DNA of 64,000 nucleotides from CAVYXA01 sp963846775 (GTDB lineage Bacteria; Verrucomicrobiota; Verrucomicrobiia; Chthoniobacterales; UBA10450): assembly GCA_963846775.1 (NCBI GenBank), contig CAWJXB010000006.1:124001-188000 (forward strand), read 5' to 3'. Under the pieces are notes generated by a model, which had not been told where the DNA came from, did not search any database, and saw only the letters and a list, made by a program, of their open reading frames with translations. The translations under genes and the position numbers were made by a program. Below are positions 52,001-59,610 of the stretch, in pieces. Positions within the stretch are counted from its first letter, which is position 1. Each line of letters begins with the position of its first letter.

Positions 52001-52434
52001 TTGCGCGCCAGCGGTTTCGCTGGGCTTATGGGACACTGCAATGCTTGTGGAAACATCGCGACATGATCTTTAACTGGAACTATCGCGCGCTCGGCTGGTT
52101 CAGTTTGCCCGGCGTCTGGTTTTTCCAAATCATCCTCGTCGCGATCACCCCGATGGTAGATTTGTTCTTGTTAGGCTCGCTTCCATTTGGCGCATGGCGG
52201 GCCGTGTTGCCGTTCGTCATCACTTTTCTCTCGATGGACGTCATCCTCGCCACGCTCGCCTGCATCTTGGAAAAAGAGCCGATCATTCGCGCCTGGCGCA
52301 TTTTGCCGATGCGCCTGATCTATCGCCCGATGCTGAGCTATTGCATCTGGAAAGCAATCCTCCGCGCCGTCAAAGGCGCGTGGGTCAGTTGGGGCAAACT
52401 TGAACGCACCGCCAGCGTCCCGGCACGGGCGTAA
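49057..52434 (+). CDS. Triple-domain GH18-like / NodB deacetylase / GT2 polysaccharide protein
   Basis: Large membrane protein of 1125 residues with three enzyme domains. Start at ATG 49057 (MNDNPPLMQDVPPD). Residues 30-55 form a signal anchor (LVLLIGGVLFFLLTVLF). Domain one, about 115-470, resembles GH18 chitinases: GLVIDWEQIDP carries the acidic pair and QWIIALGSYGYDW the later motif. Domain two, about 520-730, is a NodB/CE4 deacetylase: VTITFDDGPDP, HTYYHPN and FRPPYNAD. Domain three, about 790-1030, is GT2: VVVDDGSCDQ, IDADTQC, AEDTDLTL, QRFRW, followed by membrane helices (1045-1110). A single polypeptide may make, trim and deacetylate a beta-linked amino-sugar polymer. GH18 catalytic competence is uncertain. 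Confidence 0.85.
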   Translation: MNDNPPLMQDVPPDAITPFVFSDPAGKRWPRLRLVLLIGGVLFFLLTVLFVQTLFVAPHMNLPFSLRQLKGQLKALQKQNPAAQPSTAALLWQKFGAARQAARKTGTPAPAPPAKPRKKVPPNEVRLAFYTNGDPYSYISLEQHAAQITHVCPDWMSVVNGMGDLQIDADWRLPKLCAAKGIALMPLLTNLVGDTWQPEAIENLAHGPVVRQDQFIRNVLAALRNARAAGLVIDWEQIDPAYKKELAVFLDKFADALHDDDKELWLCVQPGQELDYIDFDRLSDNVDRFVAMLFDETSDIDPAGPLASRPWFEGWLQVLLEDSDSKQWIIALGSYGYDWTIGGKRAELISFPEVMSRATNAEVDNAEHVGPAYNPFFYFEENDKEHGVWFLDAITFLNELREVRQQKAGGIAIYRLGTEDAGIWDALNLTPGAKIDNPARALLGKIPSADTIADVGDGDIVTVDESRADGTRTVMVGPDGYLTAKYTQFAQFPTLYHQGAGGEHEVTITFDDGPDPRWTPRVLDILKAANVKAAFFLVGKNAERYPELVRRILDEGHEIGNHTYYHPNLAECGAEHIRLELNATQLLIETITGRGTTLFRPPYNADTSPAQLSELAPLQIAEDLNYLVVMESIDPQDWAKPGADVILQRVKQQRKDGSIILLHDAGGDRSQTLEALPQILDWLHARGDTVVPLSKLLGTTRDALMPPVARGAQPLSRLVSSTGFRIYHAIEEFLWAFMIVATALVVVRTLIVIWLAYRFRQRPRVDYAEPISVVMAAYNEGKVIANTLRSLLNTEYRGELEVVVVDDGSCDQTAAEAQRVADVDPRVRLLQQPNRGKARALQRALSAARHGIVVFIDADTQCQRDTLPRLVEPLADQAIGAVSGHAKVGNLRTFVARCQALEYTCGFNLDRRAYDRWNCITVVPGAISAIRKDAIADAGGLSLETLAEDTDLTLALHKDRQRIVYVPQAIAWTEAPETVRTLARQRFRWAYGTLQCLWKHRDMIFNWNYRALGWFSLPGVWFFQIILVAITPMVDLFLLGSLPFGAWRAVLPFVITFLSMDVILATLACILEKEPIIRAWRILPMRLIYRPMLSYCIWKAILRAVKGAWVSWGKLERTASVPARA

Positions 52435-52562
52435 AATACACTTTCAACTGGCGCCTGCCTTCGCGGAACTTTGTCGCCAACAACTAGACGGCGATGCGCA
52501 TTTTTCGGCAACGCCAAAGAAACGCTCGTTGCGTGAAGGTGGATCGAGCAAATCCTCTGCAG
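52435..52562. other. Short non-coding gap before the CAAGGAG element
   Basis: 128 bases with no gene, structured element or clear promoter that I can identify. It separates the triple-domain gene from a repeat and two small minus-strand genes. Confidence 0.5.
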
Positions 52563-52628
52563 TCAAGGAGTGACGGCTTCCCAGCCGTCATGTTTAGACC
52601 GACGGCTGCCCAAGCCGTCGTTTCTTGA
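52563..52628. repeat. CAAGGAG-family double-hairpin element, copy 4
   Basis: TCAAGGAGTGACGGCTTCCC starts hairpin one (GACGGCT...AGCCGTC), CGACGGCTGCCCAAGCCGTC is hairpin two and TTTCTTGA closes. It also encodes the last residues of the small minus-strand gene ending at the same place. Confidence 0.85.
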
Positions 52629-52829
52629 GCGCTGCTCGATGGTTTTGGCCGGTCTCGTCTTCGTCGCCGCCGGCACGGCCCCGGAATGCGTTTGGCGATA
52701 ATGTTTCGTAAACAAGCCGAGCAGAAACGCCGCCACGATGAATGCCACAACCCGCTTCTCGTGCGGCGTCAGAACGAAGCGTTGTCGAACGCGATCCAAT
52801 CTGGAACGCCAGTTTGTTTTGCTTGCCAC
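52563..52829 (-). CDS. Small membrane protein, C-terminus derived from a repeat
   Basis: The 88-residue product starts at GTG 52829 (ASKTNWRSRLDRVRQRFVLT follows). A basic cytoplasmic head is followed by one helix at about residues 25-42 (EKRVVAFIVAAFLLGLF). Then a short basic segment, KHYRQTHSGAVPAATKTRPA. The last 20 or so residues (GLGSRRSKHDGWEAVTP) are encoded by the CAAGGAG element, so the protein was probably shorter or ended differently before the element arrived. I do not recognise the family; a single-helix protein of this kind could be a regulator or part of a complex. Confidence 0.5.
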   Translation of the reverse strand: MASKTNWRSRLDRVRQRFVLTPHEKRVVAFIVAAFLLGLFTKHYRQTHSGAVPAATKTRPAKTIEQRSRNDGLGSRRSKHDGWEAVTP

Positions 52830-52902
52830 CGCCGAATCCGAAACGTCTTGAATCTGCCCTCAATATGCTGCTGAAAATAGTGCGCCTTCGAATCAGCTTG
52901 CA

Positions 52903-53178
52903 TCAAGCCATGATCAATCGAGCGCGGTAAGGCGACGGAGCGATAAATCGCGCCGTTAAGGAATTCGATGTCGAGTGATTGCAGGCGTCCGCTGGACCGA
53001 ATGCCGCAATCGCACCGGAAGTGACTCGCTCCCTCGGAATCTGGGTAACGATGTTCGGTGTCTGCTTATCTTGGCCGAATCCGGCATTGATCACGGCGAG
53101 GGACATACCAGCGATGATGAAGATCGATAGCAGTGGGCGAGCATTCACGACCGGTTTTCTAACAAAAACAAATTTCAT
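52903..53178 (-). CDS. Small exported protein of unknown function
   Basis: A 91-residue product, MKFVFVRKPVVNARPLLSIF with signal peptide running to INAGFGQDKQ. The mature part (about 55 residues) has a single Cys and no recognised motif. The start is well supported: AAAAGGAG lies about nine bases ahead of ATG 53178, the strongest ribosome site in this region. It is divergent from the NlpC/P60-like gene; they share the 96-base gap. The C-terminal third is arginine/serine-rich and may be degraded or frameshifted, but there is no longer homologue in view to compare. Confidence 0.55.
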   Translation of the reverse strand: MKFVFVRKPVVNARPLLSIFIIAGMSLAVINAGFGQDKQTPNIVTQIPRERVTSGAIAAFGPADACNHSTSNSLTARFIAPSPYRARLIMA

Positions 53179-53274
53179 TTAGCAAGCTCCTTTTCTGATC
53201 GCGTCGCGTCCGAAATATCACTGGCTTGACCAAAAAGTCTCTGCCTTGGCGCGAGAGAAGCTTCCCATTCTGGC

Positions 53275-54000
53275 ATGCGGATCTGGAGGTGGATGAATTG
53301 CATGCTGCTTCTTTCGGTCGCGGCGCTTTCGATCTTGCCGGTGCGAGGGGATACCCGGAAGCCGCGACGATATGCAATCGGCGCGCGAGCCGTCGCGCTT
53401 CAACCATTTTCGCTTGATGAACCGGCGCCGGTTCGCGTCGCATACTATGTTCCGCGCGCGGTTCCGGTGCCCGAGCCGCCAATTGAACGCGATGGAGAAA
53501 ACGAAAACTTAGCCCCCGGGATCGACCTGTCTTCGCGCGGCCACGGTGAGGTTGGCAATCGCGATGCACATCCAATTGTTCCTGGTAAACGCGCTGTTCT
53601 GCGCCATGGAATCGCCTATGCGCCGGCAGATGCGCCCGATTCCGTAAAGGAGGCGATCTGGGCGGCCAATCGGATTCAGGGCAGGCCGTATGTTTGGGGT
53701 GGCGGCCACGGGTCGTTTGAAGATTACGGCTACGATTGTTCGGGGACTGTTTCATATACGCTGCATCACGCCGGCGTTCTTGGCACACCAATGGGATCGA
53801 GCGAATTTCTGCGATACGGCGAACGAGGTCGCGGGCGCTGGGTTACGATCTACGCGCGGCCGGGTCACACGTTTGCGCTCATCGCGGGTCTGCGTCTCGA
53901 CACCACCGATCTATCCTACGGCGGCGACGTTGGCCCGCGCTGGCACGCTGACATCCGCGACACGCATGGCTTCGCCGCGCGGCATCCAGCTGGTTTGTAG
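53275..54000 (+). CDS. NlpC/P60-like cell-wall hydrolase, exported
   Basis: Exported cysteine peptidase-like protein, probably an endopeptidase for peptidoglycan stem peptides. Signal peptide at residues 8-26 (CMLLLSVAALSILPVRG). The catalytic domain at about 120-235 has IQGRPYVWGGGHGSFEDYGYDCSG style motifs (nucleophile in YDCSGTVSY), then GHTFALI as the likely catalytic His region. The central part (residues 40-115) is Pro-rich. 241 residues. It ends exactly where a GGGGAAGCT element begins: the stop TAG belongs to TGTAGGGGAAGCTGG. Neighbour genes are small membrane proteins. Confidence 0.72.
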   Translation: MRIWRWMNCMLLLSVAALSILPVRGDTRKPRRYAIGARAVALQPFSLDEPAPVRVAYYVPRAVPVPEPPIERDGENENLAPGIDLSSRGHGEVGNRDAHPIVPGKRAVLRHGIAYAPADAPDSVKEAIWAANRIQGRPYVWGGGHGSFEDYGYDCSGTVSYTLHHAGVLGTPMGSSEFLRYGERGRGRWVTIYARPGHTFALIAGLRLDTTDLSYGGDVGPRWHADIRDTHGFAARHPAGL

Positions 54001-54040
54001 GGGAAGCTGGCAGGTTCTCCCACCCAGCAAGCTTCCCTCG
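53997..54040. repeat. GGGGAAGCT-family element, copy 4
   Basis: TGTAGGGGAAGCTGGCAGG opens and AGCAAGCTTCCCT closes. The TAG in TGTAG is the stop codon of the NlpC/P60-like gene, as in the dienelactone hydrolase gene. Confidence 0.65.
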
Positions 54041-54105
54041 GAATCCCGCCCGCGAGAAAACATTTTATGCGTGCAAACCAGGGGGCGTTGCTTCAAAAAA
54101 GGGCC

Positions 54106-54258
54106 ATGAACTTCACCAAAAACCTCGGAATGCTCGCCCTCGCCATTTATCTCATCCTTGCCGGAATTGGATTGCTCGTCCACACAATCGTTATTCCCGC
54201 CGTGATCATGGGAATTTTAGCGATCGCCGCTGGAATCCTGATCCTCATCGGCAAATAG
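54106..54258 (+). CDS. Small two-helix membrane protein
   Basis: A 50-residue protein starting at ATG 54106 (MNFTKNLGMLALAIYLILAG) with two tightly packed helices (about 8-25 and 29-48) and the end AAGILILIGK. Such 50-55 residue membrane proteins with a NLG-x-LLA-x-YLIL-x-GI pattern occur widely without a known function; this is general recollection. An upstream ATG at 54067 in frame is less likely because its residues are polar and unrelated. It is too short for most gene finders. Confidence 0.6.
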   Translation: MNFTKNLGMLALAIYLILAGIGLLVHTIVIPAVIMGILAIAAGILILIGK

Positions 54259-54332
54259 TTGTAATCGGAAGAAGACGCGGCGCGATCGGTGATGCAGAGG
54301 GCTGCAAGACACCGATCCGACGACGCCCCAAT

Positions 54333-54959
54333 ATGCGGAAGGTCCTCATCCCCCTCGGTGCTTTCATCGCGCTCGCCGCTGTATTGTCGATCCTATGGCT
54401 GCTTGCTGGACGCAAAGTCTCGTTAATCGCAGACCGGATCGGAAAGCTCACGATAAGTTCGGTTCCAATCAAGGTCGTCGCGTACGAGGGTTCTGGGACC
54501 GGCGGGACTCTGGTGGTGAACGATCTCCGGCTCGATCTGACTCCGGCGGATGCGAAAACCGAGCCGCCTCATGTTGGCACGACGAAAGATGGGGAGGTAG
54601 CACTTTCGTTTGGTGGGAAGGTTTTTCCGTTCGGGCCGATGGAGCCGAATTCGCGAAACGCCGATGAGAAACTCGCCACGGTGCCACCGCCAGGCAACAT
54701 CGCGTTGATCGAAATTAGCCACAGCGCGATCGACTGGATTGAGCCTTTTAAAATTAATTTTCTGACCGGCCGATCACCCTCATGGCTGCGGCACGCCTAC
54801 TATCGAGTCGCGTGGGAAAGATCTTCAGGCGCAAAGCTCGACCTGATCTGGCGATACGAGCAGCATTTTCACTCTGGAAGCGGGTGGGGGAGTAGTTTGA
54901 TGACGCGTGCAGGATCGACTGGTCTGATCAGCCTCAGCCTAACGAATCCAAATCAGTAG
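54333..54959 (+). CDS. Membrane-anchored protein of unknown function
   Basis: A 208-residue protein with an N-terminal anchor helix (residues 5-25, LIPLGAFIALAAVLSILWLL) and a mostly beta-type rest. It contains IKVVAYEGSGTGGTLVVNDL, LDLTPADAKTEPPHVG and ISHSAIDWIEPFKINF. No named domain is recognised. It starts 74 bases after the small membrane protein and ends seven bases into a convergent gene (54953-55255). The single anchor suggests a periplasmic or lipid-facing role, only as a guess. Confidence 0.6.
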   Translation: MRKVLIPLGAFIALAAVLSILWLLAGRKVSLIADRIGKLTISSVPIKVVAYEGSGTGGTLVVNDLRLDLTPADAKTEPPHVGTTKDGEVALSFGGKVFPFGPMEPNSRNADEKLATVPPPGNIALIEISHSAIDWIEPFKINFLTGRSPSWLRHAYYRVAWERSSGAKLDLIWRYEQHFHSGSGWGSSLMTRAGSTGLISLSLTNPNQ

Positions 54960-55255
54960 ATATCCGCGTCGTTGGGATAACCGGAGGCGCCGCGAATGGA
55001 GCGGAGCCGGGCCTGGCTCCCGCGCTCCGATTCCGGGCGATTGATTCGTTCCAGAGCAAGTTTCACAAAAAACGGCACGGCCGCCAACGCGCCGATGGAA
55101 ACGAGCGCGATCGCGGTCGCTTGCCGGACAGGTTGTTTAATCCGGTCCGCCAGGAGCATTCCGATCCCCAGACCAACAGCGGTCCGCGTCAAAGTGAGCA
55201 AATTGTCAAGCGAGTCTTGCTCAGCGGTTTTTGGAATGGATAACGGAAGCGACAT
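54953..55255 (-). CDS. Small membrane protein of unknown function
   Basis: A 100-residue product, MSLPLSIPKTAEQDSLDNLL, with two hydrophobic segments (about 26-36 and 45-65, TAIALVSIGALAAVPFFVKL). The C-terminal third is polar and Arg/Ser-rich. No recognised family. It overlaps the 3' end of the upstream gene on the other strand by seven bases, which is normal for convergent pairs. A plus-strand repeat of the CGAGCGGAGC class lies between its start and manC. Confidence 0.5.
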   Translation of the reverse strand: MSLPLSIPKTAEQDSLDNLLTLTRTAVGLGIGMLLADRIKQPVRQATAIALVSIGALAAVPFFVKLALERINRPESERGSQARLRSIRGASGYPNDADIY

Positions 55256-55290
55256 CGCCTATCTTATATTCTCGTTTTGGAAAAATAAAG

Positions 55291-55385
55291 TTGTCATTTC
55301 GAGCGGAGCGAAGCGTGAGTCGAGAGATCCCGCGATACCGTCGCAACGTGTCCACGGGATGTCTCGACTTCGCTCGACACGACAG
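55291..55385. repeat. CGAGCGGAGC...GCTCGACACGACA repeat, copy 2
   Basis: TGTCATTTCGAGCGGAGCGA and TCTCGACTTCGCTCGACACG invert each other around a GAGATCCC...GGGATGTC core. Fuller than the 16547 copy. It lies directly before manC and could carry its promoter. Confidence 0.8.
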
Positions 55386-55395
55386 AATCTAAAGC

Positions 55396-56469
55396 ATGTC
55401 CAACGCAATCTACGCCCTGATTCTCGCCGGCGGAAGCGGCGAACGTTTTTGGCCGTTGAGCCGCGTGGCGTGTCCGAAACAATTGCTGCCACTCGTCTCG
55501 GAAAAGACGTTGCTCGAAGAGACGGTGGCGCGGCTCGATGGGCTGGTGCCGCGCGAGCGAATCGTAGTCCTAACAAATGTGGAACAGGAAACGGCCGTGC
55601 GGAAGCTGCTCGGGCATTTCCCCAAGGAAAACATCATCGCCGAGCCGGCGAAGCGCGATACCGCAGCGGCGGTGGCGCTGGGCACAGGCTGGATCGTGGG
55701 ACGCGATCACGCGGCCGTGATGCTCGTGTTGCCGGCGGACCATCGCATTTCCGACGGCGAAGCGTTTCGCAAGACGCTCGCGCTCGCGGCCCAAGCGGCG
55801 GAGGAGACCGGCGAGCTGGTTACCATCGGCATCAAACCGACCTGGGCTTGCCCCGGCTACGGGTACATCGAGCAGGGGAAATCGATCCGTCTGCGGAATC
55901 GCGAGGAATCGGAAGGCGTTCATCGCGTCGTCCGCTTCCGCGAGAAACCGAACGTCGATCTGGCGGAATCGTTTTTGCGGAAAGGAAATTTCCGTTGGAA
56001 CGCGGGCATGTTTGTCTGGTCGGTGCCGACGGTGCTGAGCGAGTTCAACCGCCACGCGCCGGAGCTGGCCGATTTCATCTCGCAACTGCGGGCGCCGGGC
56101 GAGTTCGACCGAGTCTTGCGCGAACGATTCGCGAAACTGCCGCGGATTTCGTTTGATTACGCGATCATGGAAAAAGCCGATCGCGTTCTGGTCGTGGAAG
56201 CCGGTTTCGATTGGGACGATATTGGGAGCTGGCGGGCGGTGGCGAATTACTTTCGGCGCGATGACCAAGGCAACGCCGCTAACTGCGCAATCACGGCGCT
56301 CGATTCGACCAACAACATTGTGTTTGATCACAACGGGGTGAGGATCGCATTGCTGGGCGTGCACAACCTGATTGTGGTGCGGACAAATGACGCCATCCTC
56401 GTTTGCCACAAGCATCAGGCCGAGAAAATCAAGAACCTGATCGGCAAACTTCCGCCGGAATTGCACTGA
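55396..56469 (+). CDS. manC: Mannose-1-phosphate guanylyltransferase
   Basis: Makes GDP-mannose from mannose-1-phosphate and GTP for polysaccharide synthesis. Start at ATG 55396 (MSNAIYALILAGGSGERFWP). Nucleotide motif LAGGSGERFWPLSR; substrate motifs FREKPNVDLAESFL, NAGMFVWSV and FDYAIMEKADRVL with the metal-binding DIGSW afterwards. 357 residues: a stand-alone pyrophosphorylase without the cupin isomerase half of ManC/AlgA proteins. yqgF starts 15 bases later and then truA, so these three may form one transcript. Confidence 0.92.
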   Translation: MSNAIYALILAGGSGERFWPLSRVACPKQLLPLVSEKTLLEETVARLDGLVPRERIVVLTNVEQETAVRKLLGHFPKENIIAEPAKRDTAAAVALGTGWIVGRDHAAVMLVLPADHRISDGEAFRKTLALAAQAAEETGELVTIGIKPTWACPGYGYIEQGKSIRLRNREESEGVHRVVRFREKPNVDLAESFLRKGNFRWNAGMFVWSVPTVLSEFNRHAPELADFISQLRAPGEFDRVLRERFAKLPRISFDYAIMEKADRVLVVEAGFDWDDIGSWRAVANYFRRDDQGNAANCAITALDSTNNIVFDHNGVRIALLGVHNLIVVRTNDAILVCHKHQAEKIKNLIGKLPPELH

Positions 56470-56484
56470 GCGGTTTGCTCGCGG

Positions 56485-56895
56485 ATGAAACGGATTTTGG
56501 GAATCGATTTCGGTCGGGTCAGGATTGGGTTGGCCATTTCCGACGAACTCCAATTGTTGGCCCATCCGCTGGAAACCGTTCCCGCGAACACGAGAGCAAC
56601 CCAGCGCATTGCCGAAATCGTTCGCGAAAAAAATGTCGCACTGGTTGTGCTCGGAATTCCGCATCGGATGAGCGGCGAAGTCGGCTTGGCCGCGGAAGAG
56701 GCATTGGCGTTTGGCAAAAAATTGCGCGTCGTCCTTGGCTGTGAAGTTGTGACCTGGGACGAACGGCTCACGACGGTAGCCGCGCATCGCGCGCTGCGCG
56801 ACGCGGGCAAGAAAACGCGCGAGACGCGGGCGTATGTCGATCAAGTGGCGGCGCAAATGATTTTGCAAGGTTATCTTGATTCTCCGCGTCAATGA
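56485..56895 (+). CDS. yqgF: RuvX/YqgF family protein (pre-16S rRNA nuclease)
   Basis: RNase H-like fold protein involved in 16S rRNA 5'-end maturation (also named RuvX). The 136-residue product begins MKRILGIDFGRVRIGLAISD, the family N-terminus with the catalytic Asp in GIDFG. The later block TWDERLTTVAAH and YVDQVAAQMILQGYL carry the other acidic residues. Length is normal (135-145). It overlaps the truA start by four bases (ATGA at 56892), so the pair is coupled. Confidence 0.9.
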   Translation: MKRILGIDFGRVRIGLAISDELQLLAHPLETVPANTRATQRIAEIVREKNVALVVLGIPHRMSGEVGLAAEEALAFGKKLRVVLGCEVVTWDERLTTVAAHRALRDAGKKTRETRAYVDQVAAQMILQGYLDSPRQ

Positions 56896-57668
56896 GCAAG
56901 CGGCTCAAGTTGATCGTCGCTTATGATGGCGCGTCGTTTGCCGGCTGGCAAAGCCAGCGACATGGCAACACGATTCAGGACTATCTTGAGCTCGCCTTCG
57001 CGCGGGTGACTGGTGAGCGCGTGCGCGTCCACGGCGCGGGGAGGACGGATGCGGGTGTTCACGCATTGGCGCAATGCACGCACGTCGACCTGCACTCAAC
57101 CCGGCCCACGGTCGAGCACTGGCCGGCGGCGTTGAACGCTTCCTTGCCTCCCACGATTCGCGTATTGCGTTGCCGTTTTGTTTCGGAGAAGTTTCACGCG
57201 CGCTACTCGGCCAAAAGCAAAATATATCGCTACCGAATCTGGGCCGGTCCGGTTTTGCCGCCGCACGAATTGAATCGCACCTGGCACATGGTGGGCCCAA
57301 TCGATTTCGAACGGTTGCACGTTGCCGCAAGAAAATTCATCGGCGCACACGATTTTGCCGGCTTCGCCGCGAACCGCGGAAAGTCGCCAAACCGGAGTGA
57401 TTCGTCCCGGGGCCAGTCCGCGACGAACACGATTCGCACCATTCGCTTGGTCCGCGTGCGACGAAAGGGTGCGCTCATCGAGATTGATTTCGAGGCGGAC
57501 GGGTTTCTCTACAAGATGGTTCGACTCATGGTTGGGGCGATGGTTGATGTTGCTTTGGGAAAGAACGAGCCGGAGGGAATTTCCAAACGACTGCGATCAC
57601 CCGACCATGCTTCAGCCCGCTTCGCGGCACCGGCAGCGGGATTATTTCTAATGCGCGTTAGGTACTGA
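56892..57668 (+). CDS. truA: tRNA pseudouridine(38-40) synthase
   Basis: Converts uridines 38-40 of tRNA anticodon stems to pseudouridine. Start at ATG 56892 (MSKRLKLIVAYDGASFAGWQ). The catalytic Asp lies in VHGAGRTDAGVHALAQ. DFAGFAANRGK leads into an extra stretch of about 14 residues (KSPNRSDSSRGQSATN), which is the translation of a short repeat at 57392-57419. The C-terminal domain has YKMVRLMVGAMVDVALGK. 258 residues. Co-transcribed with yqgF and probably manC. Confidence 0.92.
   Translation: MSKRLKLIVAYDGASFAGWQSQRHGNTIQDYLELAFARVTGERVRVHGAGRTDAGVHALAQCTHVDLHSTRPTVEHWPAALNASLPPTIRVLRCRFVSEKFHARYSAKSKIYRYRIWAGPVLPPHELNRTWHMVGPIDFERLHVAARKFIGAHDFAGFAANRGKSPNRSDSSRGQSATNTIRTIRLVRVRRKGALIEIDFEADGFLYKMVRLMVGAMVDVALGKNEPEGISKRLRSPDHASARFAAPAAGLFLMRVRY
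57392..57419. repeat. AGTCGGA...GGCGAG family repeat, copy 3, inside truA
   Basis: CCGGAGTGATTCGTCCCGGG and GCCAGTCC, related to 2217 and 17351. It encodes extra residues in the loop after DFAGFAANRG. Confidence 0.45.
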
Positions 57669-57747
57669 GTTTGCTTTACCGGAATGGCCGATGACCAAAG
57701 CCAGGAGGCTCTGGCGCTGGCAGGAGACCTGCTTTTTGGTACTATAA

Positions 57748-59610
57748 ATGGCTGAAGCCGAGCTGCCCATCCAAGGTTTGAGGGAACAACCCAGTCTTTT
57801 GCGTCGAAGCATCGACTGGCTTTTTAGCGAGCGCCATTTTCATCTCAAAGTCCTCTCCGGCACCGCGGCCGGCGTGACGGTCATCCTGATTCTCGCGGGC
57901 GTGTTCCTCTGGGTCACAATGCGCGATCATTATCAGGATGAGGCCCGGACCCACATGATCGACGTCATACGCGTGAGCAGTCTCGTCGAAAACGACATCG
58001 TGGCGTTACAGAGCGGATACCGCGGCTTTCTCCTTACCGGCAAGCCGGCCTACGTGACCCGCTTTGAAGAGGGCAAGGGCTCGATCCAGAAACACATTCA
58101 GGACCTGATGCTTCGGATTGGCGAGAGCCGGACGCAGCGGGAGCGCATCCTAAAAGTGCGGGAAATCGTGCAGAATTGGATCGACACAACCGCGATGCCG
58201 GGAATCGAAGCGCGACAGAAATCCGTGGGGGATGCGAATGCGAACTCGGAACCCATTCATCTTGGAAAATCGGGTTTGGATCAGGCGCGTGGGATTTTGG
58301 AGTCGCTCGAAAATGAAGAACAAATCGTTTTGAACGCGCGGATGCGGGAACACGAATGGGCGGTGCAATCGACTGAGATCTTGAATGTTCTTCCAAAGCT
58401 GGAGCGGTCTGTGATTGAGATCGAGAAGGAGAAGCAGGGCTACCTGCTGACCGGCGAATCCCGTTTCGAGGAAGCTTACGAGGTGACGGTCAGGGACTTC
58501 TACACTTACCACGGCCATCTGGCCGTGCTTCTCGCGGGGACGCCGGCGCAGGCCGAGTTGTTGGCGAATGTGCGAGCCAATTTCGAGCGCTGGATCGACA
58601 CGATCGCTGGGACGGAGATGCCAGCCACACATTTCAGCTGGCGGGCCAAAGAGGAAGGCAAAGCCAGGATGCCCCCGGCTTTGAGCAACAAAGGCGACGA
58701 ATTGATGGGCCAGATTCGGCAGATGATCGGGACCCTGGAGGAAAACGAGTTGAGCTCCTATCAAACGCGTGCTGCGCTCACGAACCATCGGCGTTTCGTG
58801 AGGACGAGCGCAATTGCCTGTCTGGCGTTTCTCGCAGTGGCGCTGCTCGTGGCCTCGAACAGTTATAGCTTCGTCCTCGTCCGGCAACAATTGTCGAAGG
58901 TCGAAGAAATGGAGATACGCACCCGCTCGATCATTCAGAATATTCTCGACGGCATGATTACGCTCGACGAGAGCGGCGTGATCCGGTCCATGAATCCGGC
59001 AGCGGAAAAAATGTTCGGGTATCGCGAGAAGGAGATGGTTGGTTACAAGTTGAGCAAGCTTGTGCCGAAATGGTACGCGAGCGAGCCAGAGGCGAAAGCG
59101 GCTGCCATGTCGTGGAGCGAGATGGTCAAACGAACCGGTACCACCACACTGGCGCTGGCCCGCACCCGGCAACTGGTGAGTTTTCCCGCGGAAATTTCGT
59201 TGAGCGAGATGATGGTGGACGAGAAGAAATTTTACGTCGCGATGGTGCGCGACGTGACCGAGCAAAAACGGTTTGAGAGAGAGCTCGCGGCGGAGAAGGA
59301 AAGTCTCGCGGTCACGGTTCGCTCAATCGGCGATGGTGTCATCACCACGGATGTGCAGGGTCGAATAATCATGATGAACAACGAAGCGGAGCGGCTCACC
59401 GGCTGGCCATCCAAAGAAGCGATCGGCAAACCGCTCAAGACCGTCTTCAATTTCGTGGTCGATCTGGCTACGCAAGCGCGCACACCGCAGACCGGTTTCC
59501 GCAACGAAGCGCAATCGATTCTGATGAGTCTGCCGGAGAACGCTACGGTTGGTCGCGCGCGATGGCAGCGAGCGCACGGTCGAACAGTTGGCCTCGCCTA
59601 TGCGCGATAA
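57748..59610 (+). CDS. Hybrid sensor histidine kinase, sensor part (frameshifted gene)
   Basis: Input half of a membrane sensor kinase. Start at ATG 57748 (MAEAELPIQGLREQ). First helix at about 39-60 (VLSGTAAGVTVILILAGVF), then two CHASE3-like helical domains (SGYRGFLLTGKPAYV at about 90 and EKQGYLLTGESRFEEA at about 230). A second membrane helix at about 350-370 is followed by two PAS domains (MITLDESGVIRSMNPAAEKM; GVITTDVQGRIIMMNNEAER). The frame breaks after ENAT at 59547-59552, where one G too many turns LVARDGSERTVEQ into VGRARWQRAH. The kinase half follows in the next frame from 59549. The stimulus is unknown; repeated CHASE3 suggests an extracellular ligand. Confidence 0.85.
   Translation: MAEAELPIQGLREQPSLLRRSIDWLFSERHFHLKVLSGTAAGVTVILILAGVFLWVTMRDHYQDEARTHMIDVIRVSSLVENDIVALQSGYRGFLLTGKPAYVTRFEEGKGSIQKHIQDLMLRIGESRTQRERILKVREIVQNWIDTTAMPGIEARQKSVGDANANSEPIHLGKSGLDQARGILESLENEEQIVLNARMREHEWAVQSTEILNVLPKLERSVIEIEKEKQGYLLTGESRFEEAYEVTVRDFYTYHGHLAVLLAGTPAQAELLANVRANFERWIDTIAGTEMPATHFSWRAKEEGKARMPPALSNKGDELMGQIRQMIGTLEENELSSYQTRAALTNHRRFVRTSAIACLAFLAVALLVASNSYSFVLVRQQLSKVEEMEIRTRSIIQNILDGMITLDESGVIRSMNPAAEKMFGYREKEMVGYKLSKLVPKWYASEPEAKAAAMSWSEMVKRTGTTTLALARTRQLVSFPAEISLSEMMVDEKKFYVAMVRDVTEQKRFERELAAEKESLAVTVRSIGDGVITTDVQGRIIMMNNEAERLTGWPSKEAIGKPLKTVFNFVVDLATQARTPQTGFRNEAQSILMSLPENATVGRARWQRAHGRTVGLAYAR

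Noticed and set aside
50848..52128. 426-codon minus-strand frame
   Set aside because: Antisense to the NodB/GT2 part of the triple-domain gene.
55570..56892. 440-codon minus-strand frame
   Set aside because: Antisense to manC and yqgF, both with complete family motifs.
58150..59265. 371-codon minus-strand frame
   Set aside because: Antisense to the sensor kinase, with no motif.
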